64,000 bases of DNA from Streptomyces sp. R33. GTDB lineage: Bacteria; Actinomycetota; Actinomycetes; Streptomycetales; Streptomycetaceae. Position 1 is the first letter of the stretch, and the number at the start of each line of letters is the position of its first letter. Shown here piece after piece: positions 9,002-17,794 of this stretch. The notes beneath the pieces were generated by a model. It searched no databases and was not told the DNA's origin. It saw only the letters and a list, made by a program, of their open reading frames with translations. The DNA lies in contig NZ_CP165727.1 in the NCBI RefSeq assembly GCF_041200175.1, forward strand, positions 8,612,001-8,676,000, in the 5' to 3' direction. A program made the translations under genes and the position numbers.

Positions 9002-9637
9002 TCAGGCGAGGTCGGGGAGGGGGCGCCGGGCGACCTCGTGGGCGTCGTCCGGCGGGACGCCCAGCATGCGCAGGACCATCTCGGCGAGGTTCACCGCGGC
9101 GTCATCGCCGTCCACGTCGGGGCGGGCGAATCTCAGCTCTACCAGGGACAGCAGGGTTCCACCCAGTGCGGACAGGGCCACTATCGGGTCGACGGCGGTG
9201 AAGCGGCCGGAGGCCATGCCGACCTCGACGTCCCGGCGGGCCCGTCGGGCCAGGCCGTTGTCCGAGTGGATGTGGCCCAGGCCGCGACGGCGCAGCACCT
9301 GCATCAACTCCGGGTGCGACTCGGCCATGCGGGCGCTGAGCCGGAAGCCCGTCGCGACGAGCTCCGCGGGGTCGTCGATGCCGGCCAGGCGCTCGTCGAA
9401 GGTCTGGCCGAACTCCTCCAGCGCGTCCTGCACCGCGGCCTCGAACAGCTCCGTCTTGGAGTCGAAGTGGTTGTAGAACGAGCCGAAGCCGACGTCTGCG
9501 CGCTCGGCGATCACCTGGATGCTGACGCTGGTGTCCCCGGTCTCGGCGAGTATCTGGCGGGCCGCGCGGACGAGAGCTCCGCGGGTCTCGGCGCGACGCC
9601 GCTCGAATCGGTTGCTGGGCCGGGCTGACGTAGGCAT
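9002..9637 (-). CDS. TetR-family transcriptional regulator
   Basis: This 211-aa protein has a classic TetR N-terminus (residues about 14-60). The helix-turn-helix reads SIQVIAERADVGFGSFYNHFDSK. The all-helical C-terminal domain should bind a small ligand. It is transcribed away from the dioxygenase gene at 9773. A 14-bp palindrome in the shared promoter region suggests it represses that operon and itself. The likely ligand is an aromatic substrate or intermediate of the operon (inference). Confidence 0.92.
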   Translation of the reverse strand: MPTSARPSNRFERRRAETRGALVRAARQILAETGDTSVSIQVIAERADVGFGSFYNHFDSKTELFEAAVQDALEEFGQTFDERLAGIDDPAELVATGFRLSARMAESHPELMQVLRRRGLGHIHSDNGLARRARRDVEVGMASGRFTAVDPIVALSALGGTLLSLVELRFARPDVDGDDAAVNLAEMVLRMLGVPPDDAHEVARRPLPDLA

Positions 9638-9677
9638 ACGCAGAGTCTAACCGTGGAGACGATGATGATCGCAGTCC

Positions 9678-9691
9678 TGATGAATTCATCA
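9678..9691. promoter_or_regulatory. Palindromic putative TetR operator
   Basis: TGATGAATTCATCA is a perfect 14-bp palindrome in the 135-bp gap between the divergent tetR and dioxygenase genes. Its size and placement fit a TetR-family operator controlling both. A possible -35 (TTGACG) for the rightward operon lies about 20 bases downstream. Confidence 0.5.
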
Positions 9692-9772
9692 TCTCCTGCC
9701 GCGAACACCTTGACGATAGAACTCTCACACTTGATGATTTCCTCATTACGGCAATGTCGCTTGGAGGACACC

Positions 9773-10927
9773 ATGTCCGAAACCCGCGTCAACGCAGTCG
9801 GCGTCCCGGACGTCAGGACGGCCCATCAGGACCTCCACAGCGCGCAGGGCGCCCTGCGCGGCGAACATCCCGGGCGCTCCCGCAACCCCCTGATCAAGGT
9901 GGCCGACCTGGCATGGCTGGAGTTCGAGAAGCGCGACCTGGACCGGGCCGAGGTCTTCGCCCGGGACTTCGGCTTCGGTATCGCCGCCCGGAGCGAGAGC
10001 GAGCTGTGGCTGCGGGGCACCTTCGCCGGCTCGCCGTGCATGGTGATCCGGCGCGGCCGGACCTCCCATTTCATCGGCCCGGCGTTCCGCGCCGCCGAGC
10101 GGGCCGACCTGGACCGGCTGGCCCGAGCCACGGGCGCGTCCGTACGGGACGCGGACGTGCCCGGCGGCGGCAAGGCGGTCGACCTGATCGACCCCTCCGG
10201 CTTCCCAGTCCGGGTCGTGCACTGCGGTCAGGAACTTCCGGCGCTGCCCGAGCAGCAGCCGCTTCTGCTCAACTTCGGCACCGATCACCGTCGCACGAAC
10301 GTCACCCAGCGCCCGCCGCGTGAACCCTCCCGCATCCAGCGCCTGGGCCATGTGGTCCTGGAGACAAGGGTGTTCGGGCGCGCCCTGGACTGGTACCTGG
10401 ACACCCTCGGGATGATCGTGTCCGACTTCCTGTTCCTGGACGGCCAGCGCGGCCGTGGCCCGACGATGGCGTTCATCCGCTGTGACCAGGGCAGCCGGGC
10501 CGTTGACCACCACACGCTGGCCATGCACCTGGGCCCGGGCAACGGCTACGTCCACTCCGCCTACCAGGTGACCGACCTCGACTCGATCGCCGCAGGCGGC
10601 GAGTACCTGGCCGAGCGCGGCTACCAGCGCAGCTGGGGCATCGGCCGGCACATCCAGGGCAGCCAGCTCTTCGACTACTGGCGCGACCCCGACCGTTTCA
10701 TGCTGGAGCACTTCGCAGACGGCGACCTGTTCTCCTGCGACCTGGAGCCCGGCTGGGCACCCATGTCGACCACCGGCCTCGCCCAGTGGGGACCTCCTGC
10801 CACCCGTGACTTCCTCGGCGCGAGCCCCTCCCCGCAGCGGGTCCGTGACGTCATCGAAGCCCTGCGAGGCGACAACGAGATGGACCCGGCACGCCTGCTG
10901 GGCCTGCTCAAAGCCGCCAAGTCCTGA
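9773..10927 (+). CDS. Extradiol (VOC-type) ring-cleavage dioxygenase
   Basis: This 384-aa protein starts at ATG 9773 behind GGAGGA. It has two vicinal-oxygen-chelate domains, as in type I catechol 2,3-dioxygenases. The catalytic half begins at about residue 185 (QRLGHVVLETRVF, first metal His). It continues with HHTLAMHLG and a second His in GYVHSAYQVTD, and ends with FMLEHF, whose Glu is the third ligand. It should open a catechol-type ring using Fe(II). It is the first gene of a five-gene operon with an FAH hydrolase and a flavin monooxygenase. The substrate is not known. Confidence 0.85.
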   Translation: MSETRVNAVGVPDVRTAHQDLHSAQGALRGEHPGRSRNPLIKVADLAWLEFEKRDLDRAEVFARDFGFGIAARSESELWLRGTFAGSPCMVIRRGRTSHFIGPAFRAAERADLDRLARATGASVRDADVPGGGKAVDLIDPSGFPVRVVHCGQELPALPEQQPLLLNFGTDHRRTNVTQRPPREPSRIQRLGHVVLETRVFGRALDWYLDTLGMIVSDFLFLDGQRGRGPTMAFIRCDQGSRAVDHHTLAMHLGPGNGYVHSAYQVTDLDSIAAGGEYLAERGYQRSWGIGRHIQGSQLFDYWRDPDRFMLEHFADGDLFSCDLEPGWAPMSTTGLAQWGPPATRDFLGASPSPQRVRDVIEALRGDNEMDPARLLGLLKAAKS

Positions 10928-10955
10928 AACCCAACCCCCTCACGAAGGTACTGAT

Positions 10956-11894
10956 ATGAGCACCAACGTCCTGCGCACCGCCGACGGATGGTGGGTCCTC
11001 CGCGGCGACCGGGCCGTCCCCGTCGACACCAAGGCCGCGACCACCGCCGAGCTGATCGCCGACCGGGCGGCCGTGCGCGAGGCCGCCCTCTCCGGGGAGG
11101 CGGGCACGCCCGTCGCCGACCTGGTCGCCCTCTCGCCGGTGACCACTCCCTGCCGGGTGGTCGCACAGATGGTCAACTACCGCAGCCACGCCCGCGACTC
11201 GGGCTTCACCGGCGACATTCCGCCCGCCTTTTTCCGCAAGGCGTCCGGGTCGGTGAGTGGCCCGGGTGAGGCGATCGTCCGCCCGTCGCACGTGAAGTTC
11301 CTCGACTACGAGATCGAGCTCGGGCTCGTCATGGGCGCACCCCTGCCCGTCGGCACTGTGGTCGAGGAGCGTGACCTGCCGTCGTATGTCGCCGGGCTGG
11401 TGATCACGAACGACGTAAGCGCCCGTGAGGTGCAGCTGACCAAGACGCAGTTCTACGAGAGCAAGTCGTACCCGACCTTCACACCGGCCGGGCCCTACCT
11501 GGCGTTGCTGGAGCCCGAGGACTTCGCCCGTTTCCTCGATCTGAGGCTGCGGCTGTCGGTCAACGGCGAGCTGCGTCAGGACCGCACCCTCGCCGACATG
11601 ATCGTCCGCCCGGCACAGGCGCTGACCTTGCTGGCCCGCTTCCAGACCCTCGACCCCGGCGACCTGCTGCTCACCGGGACCCCCGGCGGCACGGCCCTCA
11701 AGGCCCCGCCCAAGGCCGTCGAGAAGATCGGCGCGCTGCTGCCGCCCGCCGTGAAGTGGAAGGCGTTCTTCAAGAGCCAGGCCCGTAACCCGCACTACCT
11801 GCACACGGGTGACGTGATCACGGCGACGATCTCGACCGCGGACGGGCGGATCGACCTCGGCGAGCAGCGCACGCCCGTCACGGACGCGAAGTAG
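10956..11894 (+). CDS. Fumarylacetoacetate hydrolase (FAH) family protein
   Basis: This 312-aa protein starts at ATG 10956, 28 bp after the dioxygenase. The FAH fold is shown by VVAQMVNYRSHARDSG and FLDYEIELGLVMG (acidic metal ligands), then GLVITNDVSAREVQ and GDLLLTGTPGG. Family members hydrolyse C-C bonds of ring-cleavage products or act as hydratases or decarboxylases. With an acetoacetyl-CoA synthetase downstream, release of acetoacetate is a reasonable inference. Confidence 0.88.
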   Translation: MSTNVLRTADGWWVLRGDRAVPVDTKAATTAELIADRAAVREAALSGEAGTPVADLVALSPVTTPCRVVAQMVNYRSHARDSGFTGDIPPAFFRKASGSVSGPGEAIVRPSHVKFLDYEIELGLVMGAPLPVGTVVEERDLPSYVAGLVITNDVSAREVQLTKTQFYESKSYPTFTPAGPYLALLEPEDFARFLDLRLRLSVNGELRQDRTLADMIVRPAQALTLLARFQTLDPGDLLLTGTPGGTALKAPPKAVEKIGALLPPAVKWKAFFKSQARNPHYLHTGDVITATISTADGRIDLGEQRTPVTDAK

Positions 11895-11913
11895 GACCCG
11901 AGGTGAGCCGCAC

Positions 11914-13545
11914 ATGACCGCCGACCAGGCCGGACCCCGGGACACCACACCCGCTCCCGCACCCGGGCCCGCGCAGACAGACCCCGCACCCGTCGTGATC
12001 ATCGGCGCCGGGCCGGTGGGCGTGACCGCCGCCCTCCTCCTCGCCCGGCGCGGTATCCGCACCCTCATCCTGGAACGCCACCGGGACGTCTACCCGCTCC
12101 CGCGTGCCGTCGCCACCGACGACGAGGTGCGCCGCATCCTCCAGGCCGCGGGCGTGGGCGAGGAGTTCGACGCGATCGCCCGCCCCGCGAACGGACTTCG
12201 GCTGCTGGACGCCCGCCACCGGGTGATGGCCGAGTTCCGGCGCTCCGAGCACGGCCATCACGGCTACCCGCAGACCAGCATGTTCGACCAGCCCGAGCTG
12301 GAGCGACTGCTGCGCGACGCCCTCGCCCGCAGCCCGGAGTGCGAACTGCGGGGTGGTGTCGAGGTCACCGGCGTCGTCAGGGACCCGGCCGGCCCCGTTC
12401 GGGTGACCTACCGTGACGACGACGGCGAGCATCATCTGTGGGCCGAGGCGGTCCTCGGCTGCGATGGCGCGGGCAGCCTCACCCGCGACGCGATAGGCGC
12501 CGCATGGGAGGACCTGCGGTTCGAGGAACGCTGGACCGTCATCGACGTCCGCACGAAGGCCGACGTCCGCTGCTGGGAAGGCGTCGACCAGGTCTGCGAC
12601 CCGCACCGGCCGGCGACGTTCATGCGCGTCGGTGAGGACCGCTACCGCTGGGAGTTCCGGCTGCAAGACGGGCAGCAACCGGTCCGCGAACTGATCGCCC
12701 CGTGGCTGTCGCCCTCGTACGACGGGGACTTCGAAGTCGTACGGGAGACGCAGTACACCTTCCGGGCGCGGGTGGCCGACCGGTGGCGCAGCGGACGGGT
12801 CTTCCTCCTCGGCGACGCCGCCCACCTCACCCCGCCGTTCATCGGGCAGGGACTCTGCTCGGGCCTGCGGGACGCCCACAACCTCACCTGGAAGCTCGCC
12901 CGAGTCCTCCAGCAGGGCGGCGACGAGCGGCTGCTGGACACCTACGAGAGCGAGCGCAAGCCACACGCGCGGCACGCGATCCGGCTCGCGGTCGCCATGG
13001 GCTGGGCCATGACCGGCGGCCAGGACGGCGCCGCCGCACTGCGCCGCAGGATCCTGGCCGCGGCCTGCCGCATACCCGGCCTCTCGGCGGCGGCGGGCCG
13101 CGACCTCAGCCCACCCCTAGCCGCCGGGCCCCTCGTCCGGCGCCGTATGCGCAGGAGCCTCGTGGGCACCCACTGCCCGCAACCGTGGGTGGTGGGACTC
13201 GACGGCCGGCGCTCCCGTCTCGACGAACTGCTCGGCGACACCTTCAGCGTCCTGACCGCCGCCGAACCCTGGCCCTTGCTGCGCGCCCTCGCCCACGGGC
13301 TCGGCGTCCCGGCGATCCCCGTCACCGACCTCGGTGACGACGGCACCCTCACCGCCTGGCTGCGCGCCGGCCGGGCGGACGCCGTCCTGCTCCGCCCCGA
13401 CCGCGTCGTCATGGACATCGTCCCAGCCGGGGGCCACGGCTTCACGGACACCGCCGCCTGGGCCTCTCTCCTGCACACCACGCGCAGCCCCCACCCTTCC
13501 CCACGGACCGTCGAGAAAAGCCTGCTGAGGAGCGCCACACGATGA
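11914..13545 (+). CDS. FAD-dependent aromatic monooxygenase (MhpA/PheA type)
   Basis: This 543-aa flavoprotein has a GAGGTGAG ribosome site just upstream. It shows the Rossmann motif VVIIGAGPVGVTAALLLARRG (residues about 28-48), the DG motif LGCDGAGSLTRDAIG, and the FAD-ribityl motif FLLGDAAHLTPPFIGQG. These mark class A hydroxylases acting on phenolic rings with NAD(P)H. A thioredoxin-like C-terminal region follows. It probably hydroxylates the substrate to the diol cleaved by the dioxygenase. Its stop overlaps the next start (ATGA). Confidence 0.9.
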   Translation: MTADQAGPRDTTPAPAPGPAQTDPAPVVIIGAGPVGVTAALLLARRGIRTLILERHRDVYPLPRAVATDDEVRRILQAAGVGEEFDAIARPANGLRLLDARHRVMAEFRRSEHGHHGYPQTSMFDQPELERLLRDALARSPECELRGGVEVTGVVRDPAGPVRVTYRDDDGEHHLWAEAVLGCDGAGSLTRDAIGAAWEDLRFEERWTVIDVRTKADVRCWEGVDQVCDPHRPATFMRVGEDRYRWEFRLQDGQQPVRELIAPWLSPSYDGDFEVVRETQYTFRARVADRWRSGRVFLLGDAAHLTPPFIGQGLCSGLRDAHNLTWKLARVLQQGGDERLLDTYESERKPHARHAIRLAVAMGWAMTGGQDGAAALRRRILAAACRIPGLSAAAGRDLSPPLAAGPLVRRRMRRSLVGTHCPQPWVVGLDGRRSRLDELLGDTFSVLTAAEPWPLLRALAHGLGVPAIPVTDLGDDGTLTAWLRAGRADAVLLRPDRVVMDIVPAGGHGFTDTAAWASLLHTTRSPHPSPRTVEKSLLRSATR

Positions 13546-15515
13546 CCAGGCCGTACCCGGAACCCTTCACGACGCCCGATCCGCAGGCCGTCGCCGACAG
13601 CCGCATCATGGACTTCGCCCGCCGCGCCGGCGTGGACGGCACCGACTACGCCGCCCTGCACCACTGGTCGGTCACCGACCTGGAAGGCTTCTGGGGCGCG
13701 GTGTGGGAGTACTTCGACATCGACGCGGACTCCCCGTACGACCAGGTGCTGGCCGAGGAGCGGATGCCGGGCGCCCGCTGGTTCCCGGGCGCCACCCTCA
13801 ACTACACCCACCACGCTCTGCGCAACCTCACCGACGACACCGTGGCGATCATCGCCCTCGACGAGACCGGCTCCAGCCACGAGGTGACCGGCAACCGGCT
13901 GCGCGCACAGGTCGCTTCCGTCGCCGCCACCCTGCGCGACCTGGGCGTCGGCAAGGGGGACCGGGTCGTCGGCTACCTCCCCAACACCCCGCACGCAATC
14001 GTCGCGTTTCTCGCCGCCGCGAGCCTGGGCGCGGTGTGGTCGGTCTGCGGGCAGGACTACGCCCCCAAGGCCGCCGCCGACCGCTTCGCCCAGCTCGAAC
14101 CCACCGTCCTGATCTCCGCCAACGGCTACCTCTTCAACGGCATCACCCACGACCGCCGCGAGGCCGCCCTCGAACTCGCCGGCGCGCTGCCGACGCTGAA
14201 GGCCGCGCTGCTGTTGGACCACGTGGGCCTGCCGTGGCCGTCACGCGCATACCCGTCACTGGTGGTGCCGTGGGAGGACGCCGCCACCCGCACCGAGGAA
14301 CTCACCTGCACGCCGGTGCCGTTCGACCACCCGCTGTGGGTCGTGTTCTCCTCGGGCACCACCGGCCTGCCCAAGGGCATCGTCCACGGCCACGGCGGCG
14401 TCCTGCTCGAACACCTCAAAACCCTCGGACTGCACTCCGACCTCGGTCCCGGCGACCGCCTCCTGTGGTACACCACCACCCACTGGATGATGTGGAACCT
14501 GGTCGCCTCCACGCTGCTCACCGGCGCCACCACGTGCACCTACGACGGCAGTCCGGCGCCCTGTGCCAAGCTCGACGTCCTATGGGAGCTGGCCGCGCGC
14601 CACCGGGTGACCGTCTTCGGCACCAGCCCCCAGTACCTGCTGGGCATGGCCAAGTACGGCATCGACCCCTCGGCGCACGACCTGTCGTCGATCCGCGTAG
14701 TCGGCTCCACCGGCTCCGCCCTGCCGGCCTCCGCCTACCCCTGGGTCCGCCACCACGTCGGCGACCACGTCCTGCTCGCGTCCATCAGCGGCGGCACGGA
14801 CGTCGTCTCCGGATTCGCCGGCAGCGCCCCCAACACACCGGTCTGGGCGGGAGAGCTCTCAGCACCCCACCTGGGCGTCGCCCTGGCCGCGTACGACGCC
14901 GAGGGCGTCCCGATCGTGGACCAGGTCGGGGAGCTGGTCGTCACCCGCCCGATGCCGTCCATGCCGCTGTACTTCTGGAACGACCCCGACGGCGCCCGCT
15001 ACCGCGACGCCTACTTCTCCTCCCACCCCGGCGTGTGGCGCCACGGCGACTGGATCACCCTCACCTCTCACGGCTCGGTGGTCGTCCACGGCCGCTCCGA
15101 CAGCACGCTCAACCGCAACGGCGTACGCCTGGGCAGCGCCGACATCCACGACGTCGTCGAACGCCTCCCCGAGATCACCGAGGCCCTCGTCATCGGCGCG
15201 GAAGAACCCGACGGCGGCTACTGGATGCCCCTGTTCGTGGTCCTCGCCGTCGACGCGACCCTGGACGACCAGCTCCGCGTGAAGATCAAGGAGGCGATCC
15301 GGACCGGCGCCTCACCCCGCCACGTCCCCGACGAGATCCTCGAAGTCCCCGGCATCCCGCACACCCGCACCGGCAAGAAACTCGAAGTCCCCGTCAAACG
15401 CCTCCTCCAGGGCGCCCCGGTCGAGCAGGTCGTCAATCCGGCAGCCGTGGACGCCCCCGACCTCATCGACTACTTCGCCCAGATGGGCGCCGAGCGCCGG
15501 GGCCGGTCGACATGA
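13542..15515 (+). CDS. Acetoacetyl-CoA synthetase
   Basis: This 657-aa adenylate-forming enzyme starts within the ATGA overlap with the monooxygenase. It has the AMP-binding P-loop (VFSSGTTGLPKGIVHGHGG), the ACS-type N-terminus (WFPGATLNYTHHAL), a HGDWIT hinge region and the C-terminal lysine motif (RTGKKLEVPVKRLL). Length and the SISGGTDVVSGF signature match acetoacetate-CoA ligase rather than acetate-CoA ligase. It would activate acetoacetate from ring degradation for thiolysis to acetyl-CoA. Confidence 0.9.
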   Translation: MTRPYPEPFTTPDPQAVADSRIMDFARRAGVDGTDYAALHHWSVTDLEGFWGAVWEYFDIDADSPYDQVLAEERMPGARWFPGATLNYTHHALRNLTDDTVAIIALDETGSSHEVTGNRLRAQVASVAATLRDLGVGKGDRVVGYLPNTPHAIVAFLAAASLGAVWSVCGQDYAPKAAADRFAQLEPTVLISANGYLFNGITHDRREAALELAGALPTLKAALLLDHVGLPWPSRAYPSLVVPWEDAATRTEELTCTPVPFDHPLWVVFSSGTTGLPKGIVHGHGGVLLEHLKTLGLHSDLGPGDRLLWYTTTHWMMWNLVASTLLTGATTCTYDGSPAPCAKLDVLWELAARHRVTVFGTSPQYLLGMAKYGIDPSAHDLSSIRVVGSTGSALPASAYPWVRHHVGDHVLLASISGGTDVVSGFAGSAPNTPVWAGELSAPHLGVALAAYDAEGVPIVDQVGELVVTRPMPSMPLYFWNDPDGARYRDAYFSSHPGVWRHGDWITLTSHGSVVVHGRSDSTLNRNGVRLGSADIHDVVERLPEITEALVIGAEEPDGGYWMPLFVVLAVDATLDDQLRVKIKEAIRTGASPRHVPDEILEVPGIPHTRTGKKLEVPVKRLLQGAPVEQVVNPAAVDAPDLIDYFAQMGAERRGRST

Positions 15516-15865
15516 CAGCCGCGCAGATCACCCTCGCCGTCATCCTGACCCTGCTCTTCCTGCCACTGGGAGCGGCGAAGATCGCCGCGGTGCCGTTCAT
15601 GCGCCAGGCGGCAGCACACCTCGGCATGTCGCCGGGCCTCTACCGCGTCGTCGGCACCCTGGAAGTGTCCGGAGCCCTCGGACTGGTACTCGGACTGGCT
15701 TCCACCCCACTCGGGATGGCCGCCGCGATCGGGCTGGCGCTGCTGATGACCGCGGCCGCCGTGGCCCACCTGCGCCACGGCGACCCGCCCGCGCGGGCCC
15801 TGCCCGCCGTCGTCCTGGCCCTGACGGCGGTGGCGTACGCCGGGGTGACGATCGGTACCGGCTGA
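15512..15865 (+). CDS. DoxX-like membrane protein
   Basis: This 117-aa protein is translationally coupled to the synthetase gene (ATGA overlap). It has four hydrophobic segments (ITLAVILTLLFLPLGAAKI, LEVSGALGLVLGLA, IGLALLMTAAAVAHL, VVLALTAVAYAGV) and the DoxX-family spacing. The precise role of such proteins is unclear; some link to quinone or redox partners of oxygenases. It closes the catabolic operon. Confidence 0.8.
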   Translation: MTAAQITLAVILTLLFLPLGAAKIAAVPFMRQAAAHLGMSPGLYRVVGTLEVSGALGLVLGLASTPLGMAAAIGLALLMTAAAVAHLRHGDPPARALPAVVLALTAVAYAGVTIGTG

Positions 15866-16371
15866 CGGCCCACAGCGTGCGCCGTTTCGCGTGGGGCCCG
15901 TCGGTGGCAGAACTCGGCTCGAGTCCGACGGAAGCCGACAACCTGCATTGCGGTAGGGGATCGTGCGGGTGTGCGGGCACTTCGACCAGCGGGACTCCTC
16001 GCGGGCCTTGCGGATCTCGTAGTCGGTGCGGCCGCAAATGGTCAGCATCGCTTCCCGAGGAGTCCCGCACCATGGCAGCCACAACCCTCGCCCACGGCAT
16101 GGGCACGTTCTTCACAGACTGCGAATTCCCCCTCTTTCGTGCTCCTAGAAGAAGCCGAGCTTCTTCGGCGAGTACGACACCAGGACGTTTTTCGTCTCCT
16201 GGTGGTACAGCAGATGCACCCATGCTGACCTGGGAAAACGGCGCTTCGTAAGGCTCTCGGGCGGAGGCTGGTCCGGAAATGGTCCGGATCGCGGTAGGGG
16301 TCGGTCAAGAGCGGGTCGTGGGAGCGATCGGGAGCAGGGAGGGCCCTCCCGCGGGTGTCCCGTCCTGTCGG
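15866..16371. other. Interval with no convincing gene
   Basis: About 500 bases lie between the catabolic operon and the CoiA-like gene. Short leftward frames exist, for example a Cys/Arg-rich peptide starting at about 16053 (CGRTDYEIRKAREESRW) and one ending at 16145 (YSPKKLGFF), but neither is long enough to classify. An inverted pair GGGACTCCTCG (about 15988) and CGAGGAGTCCC (about 16056) is present. The interval may hold eroded gene ends. Confidence 0.4.
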
Positions 16372-17511
16372 CTACGGCCGGTGGTCGTCGCAGAGCCATC
16401 CGGCGGGATAGAGACGAGCGGGCGCCCCGCATAGCTGTACCCCAGCCCCGCACTTGCCCCGGTAGGCGATCGGCGGTGCCCCCGTCACCGCAGGCCTTGT
16501 GCTCGGGACGGACTCCGGCGACCGGGGTGCCGGGATGTAGGGGAGCGGCGCCGTCTCGTGGTCCGACGCGGCTGGCGGTCGGACGCGGCACGTCGGGTCG
16601 CCGTCCTCCATAGGACGCCGTACCTGACGTTGCCTCGGCATGACGGCAGGCGGTTCGCCTGATGTCGCGTCGAGATACGCAGTGTGATCGGCAGTGGGGG
16701 TCCAGAACTCGAACGCCGTCCGCTTCACCTTGACGATCGCTCGTACGTAAAGCCCGGAGGCGGCATCTCGGATGAATTCGTCGAAGGGGCGTTCCGCAGG
16801 TCGCGTGGTCGGATGCCAGGCTCCGCATTTCCCTGTCCGCTTCTTCGGACACGGCCCCGGGAACCGCTTGTCGCACTTGGCGAGTTCGATGCGTCGGATA
16901 CCACCGCGGAACGGGATGGGGGAGTCCCGCTTCATGATCAGTTCCAAGGGGACGCGGTCGGTACGCAACCACGGCACCGTCGTGTCCCGCGCCATGTCCT
17001 GGCTGTCCGTCTGCCATGCGTCCAGCACGCCGGCCCGTCGGGCCGCCACGTCCCGTGCTTGAATCTCACGCGGGTTGCGCGGGGACAGTTGTGACTCGAA
17101 CCCGAGGAGTACCCCGTCCACACCATGGATCAGGACGTCGCTGCGGACTGCGCGGTCCTTGCTCGATTGTTCCTGGACGGCAGCGTGCCCGCCTTCCTCT
17201 GCGGCGCGGACCGCCCGGTCTTTGTACGCCTTGTGCTCGTCAGACTCTCCACCGCCGTGGTGCCGGTCCTCGGCGTCGCTTCGCATGTGGGCAGCGACGA
17301 CCTTGCCCAGTCGCCGGTACACCGACATCGGCTCGATGAAGCCCCGCTTCTCGCATACCTCCGCGCACGTGAGGCCGCGGCGTTGTACGGGCAACCGGCG
17401 GTCATGGAGCAGCTGTTCGAGCAGTCCAGCGCCGCCGGCCACTCCGAGGTCCGGTTTCGTCAGATCTAGTCGTTGGTCGAATCCTGCCAGTCGCACGTAC
17501 CGGTTGGGCAT
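16372..17511 (-). CDS. CoiA-like / nuclease-fold protein
   Basis: This 379-aa protein starts at ATG 17511 behind GGAGG. The central part resembles competence protein CoiA-like sequences. ESDEHKAYKDRAVRAAEEGGH is followed by RSDVLIHGVDGVLLGFESQLS, where the D...E.Q arrangement fits a PD-(D/E)XK nuclease core. A Cys-rich segment (CPKKRTGKCGAWHP) and a C-terminal zinc-like CGAGVQLCG...WLCDDH follow. Members occur in actinobacterial accessory regions, and their role is not established. It stands alone between the catabolic operon and an IS110 element. Confidence 0.5.
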   Translation of the reverse strand: MPNRYVRLAGFDQRLDLTKPDLGVAGGAGLLEQLLHDRRLPVQRRGLTCAEVCEKRGFIEPMSVYRRLGKVVAAHMRSDAEDRHHGGGESDEHKAYKDRAVRAAEEGGHAAVQEQSSKDRAVRSDVLIHGVDGVLLGFESQLSPRNPREIQARDVAARRAGVLDAWQTDSQDMARDTTVPWLRTDRVPLELIMKRDSPIPFRGGIRRIELAKCDKRFPGPCPKKRTGKCGAWHPTTRPAERPFDEFIRDAASGLYVRAIVKVKRTAFEFWTPTADHTAYLDATSGEPPAVMPRQRQVRRPMEDGDPTCRVRPPAASDHETAPLPYIPAPRSPESVPSTRPAVTGAPPIAYRGKCGAGVQLCGAPARLYPAGWLCDDHRP

Positions 17512-17639
17512 GCTGGCCTCCGCTCGCCACACGGCCACGATGGGCCGCCGCACCGATCGTGACAGGGGCCACTGACATTGATGCTGATACTCAGGTTCCG
17601 GTGGTCGTGGCTCGGGCACTGACTGACGCCCTGCTGGGT

Positions 17640-17794
17640 TGTCCTACGGTTGTTCTGTCCGGCCGCCGGAGCCTGTTCTTACGGCTCCGGCCGGGCGGAA
17701 CATGACCTGATAGGAGCTTGGTCATAAGCCCCCTCAATGTCCTGTCTGCGCCACCCGGCCGGTGCCCACCTTCGGTTGGGAAGGCATCATCAGC
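17640..17794 (+). ncRNA. Candidate bridge RNA region of the IS110 element
   Basis: IS110 elements are known to encode a bridge RNA next to the recombinase gene. Here the 5' leader has two hairpins. The first pairs GCCGGAGCC (17665-17673) with GGCTCCGGC (17683-17691). The second pairs ATGACC (17702-17707) with GGTCAT (17720-17725). The loop of the second holds ATAGGAGC, which also occurs at the presumed right end (19016-19023), as expected if the loop guides donor recognition. The ends and promoter are not defined. Confidence 0.45.

Noticed and set aside
9746..10711. A leftward 321-codon frame opposite the dioxygenase
   Set aside because: It is Gly/Ala/Val/Gln-rich antisense shadow without a start signal; the plus strand has clear VOC motifs.
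13703..15865. A 720-codon frame overlapping the synthetase and DoxX genes
   Set aside because: It is Arg/Pro-rich noise in the third frame; only its last 117 codons coincide with the real DoxX-like gene.
15470..16084. A leftward frame over the DoxX gene and downstream gap
   Set aside because: Only a short part starting near 16053 looks protein-like; the rest is antisense to DoxX, so no gene call was made.
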